DNA of 64,000 nt from Symbiodinium kawagutii (lineage: Eukaryota > Sar > Dinophyceae > Suessiales > Symbiodiniaceae), in assembly GCA_009767595.1 (NCBI GenBank), contig VSDK01007166.1, positions 413,004 to 477,003 of the forward strand, given 5' to 3'. This document shows, piece after piece, positions 63,456-64,000 of the stretch. A program made the translations under genes and the position numbers. A model generated the notes under the pieces. It saw only the letters and a list, made by a program, of their open reading frames with translations, was not told where the DNA came from and searched no databases. Position 1 is the stretch's first letter; every line of letters begins with the position of its first letter.

Positions 63456-63666
63456 CTGCTTGGTGGTTCATCCAACCCGAGACATGTCATTGGAAGCCTC
63501 GGGGATGGTATCTCAGCACATCTCACCGCGCCTCGGAGCCTCCTCGTGGGCGCTGGCTCTCCTCCGATCGAATGGCCTGTGGTCTTTCATCGTGCTTGGC
63601 CGGGGCGAACATGAGGGAAAGAAGGGCACCCTGAATGAGTTTTTGGCAGGTTTTCTTCGGCTCTAG
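63456..63666. CDS. GC-rich island near the window end, strand unknown
   Basis: The plus ORF 63460-63666 carries RLGASSWALALLRSNG and EHEGKKGTLNEFLAGF; the antisense is also partly open. It may hold an exon, but no reliable splice pair is visible. Confidence 0.28.
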
Positions 63667-64000
63667 AATATCTTATACTGTATATAGTTGAAGTTCCATC
63701 AATCATCAATCATCAACCTTACGGCTTCCGGAAAAGAAAGAAATAATTCAAACATAGTTGGTTGAAACTAGTAGGGAGGAACATGCATCATGGCTCACAA
63801 GTCCAAGTGGCTTAGCTGCAGACAGCGAAAGAGAGGCCTCTCAAAACACTTTAAGCGTGAAACAGTTCTTGGTGCTAAATCAACTTGTACGTCTCTGAGC
63901 GACTGATTCCTACGATGGGTCTCAACACGTTGCAATAATCCGCTATCCACAAAATTATTTGACAGACTGCTCGTATGGGAAAAATGTTGACATGGATATG

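Noticed and set aside
1-64000. tRNA, rRNA, CRISPR array or bacterial operon
   Set aside because: I looked for tRNA-like T-loop cores (GGTTCGAATCC), rRNA-like conserved blocks and regularly spaced repeats and saw none; gene structure is eukaryotic.
1-64000. Dinoflagellate spliced-leader sequence as proof of organism
   Set aside because: I did not find the conserved spliced-leader core in the window; relict copies may be absent by chance, so the dinoflagellate assignment remains an inference.

Overview
The window looks like nuclear DNA of an intron-rich eukaryotic microalga. A dinoflagellate, perhaps of the Symbiodiniaceae or Suessiales, fits best, but this is an inference. The support is: no long conserved ORF; many short GC-rich islands (60-160 bp) in an AT-richer, CCAT/ACCA-rich background; islands bounded by AG and GT (sometimes GC) splice signals; codon third positions often 65-90% G+C; several MITE families; three N gaps (25910-25956, 41082-41106, 59199-59208). 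I saw no operon, rRNA, tRNA or CRISPR array.

The genes are broken into small exons, so CDS entries are candidate exons, not whole genes. GC-rich exons often leave frames open on both strands, so I chose strand by splice-site quality, third-position G+C, protein character and agreement with neighbours. Coordinates run from splice site to splice site. The firmest calls have pyrimidine tract-AG before, GT donor after, and a protein-like frame between: 15021-15123, 30908-30986, 51156-51263, 10433-10524 (an EF-hand), 40226-40337, 59734-59853 and 13164-13370.

Layout. 1-9 kb: scattered minus-strand exons and a 47-bp minisatellite at 3.9-4.2 kb. 10-11 kb: minus-strand EF-hand exon and neighbours. 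12-13.4 kb: plus-strand candidates. 13.4-20 kb: minus-strand exons, including a pair of related exons at 15.1 and 19.2 kb. 20-22.2 kb: weak plus-strand candidates. 23.5-37 kb: a long run of minus-strand exons, probably one large gene or a few genes in series. 39.5-47.3 kb: more minus-strand exons. 48.6-50.2 kb: plus-strand candidates next to a minus-strand exon. 50.4-57.7 kb: minus-strand exons with two sets of related exons. 58 kb to the end: few exons, an interstitial TTTTAGGG array, and dense MITEs.

The most interesting feature is the mobile-element content. Family A (about 100-120 bp, some 14 copies) has terminal inverted repeats that read as GT donor at one end and AG acceptor at the other, mostly in both orientations. 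Several copies lie directly against candidate exons, which is what introners (intron-generating DNA transposons) look like. Family B (103 bp, TA duplication) and family C (about 113 bp, one copy with an AGCT duplication) add to this. One family A copy next to an exon carries a nested family B copy.
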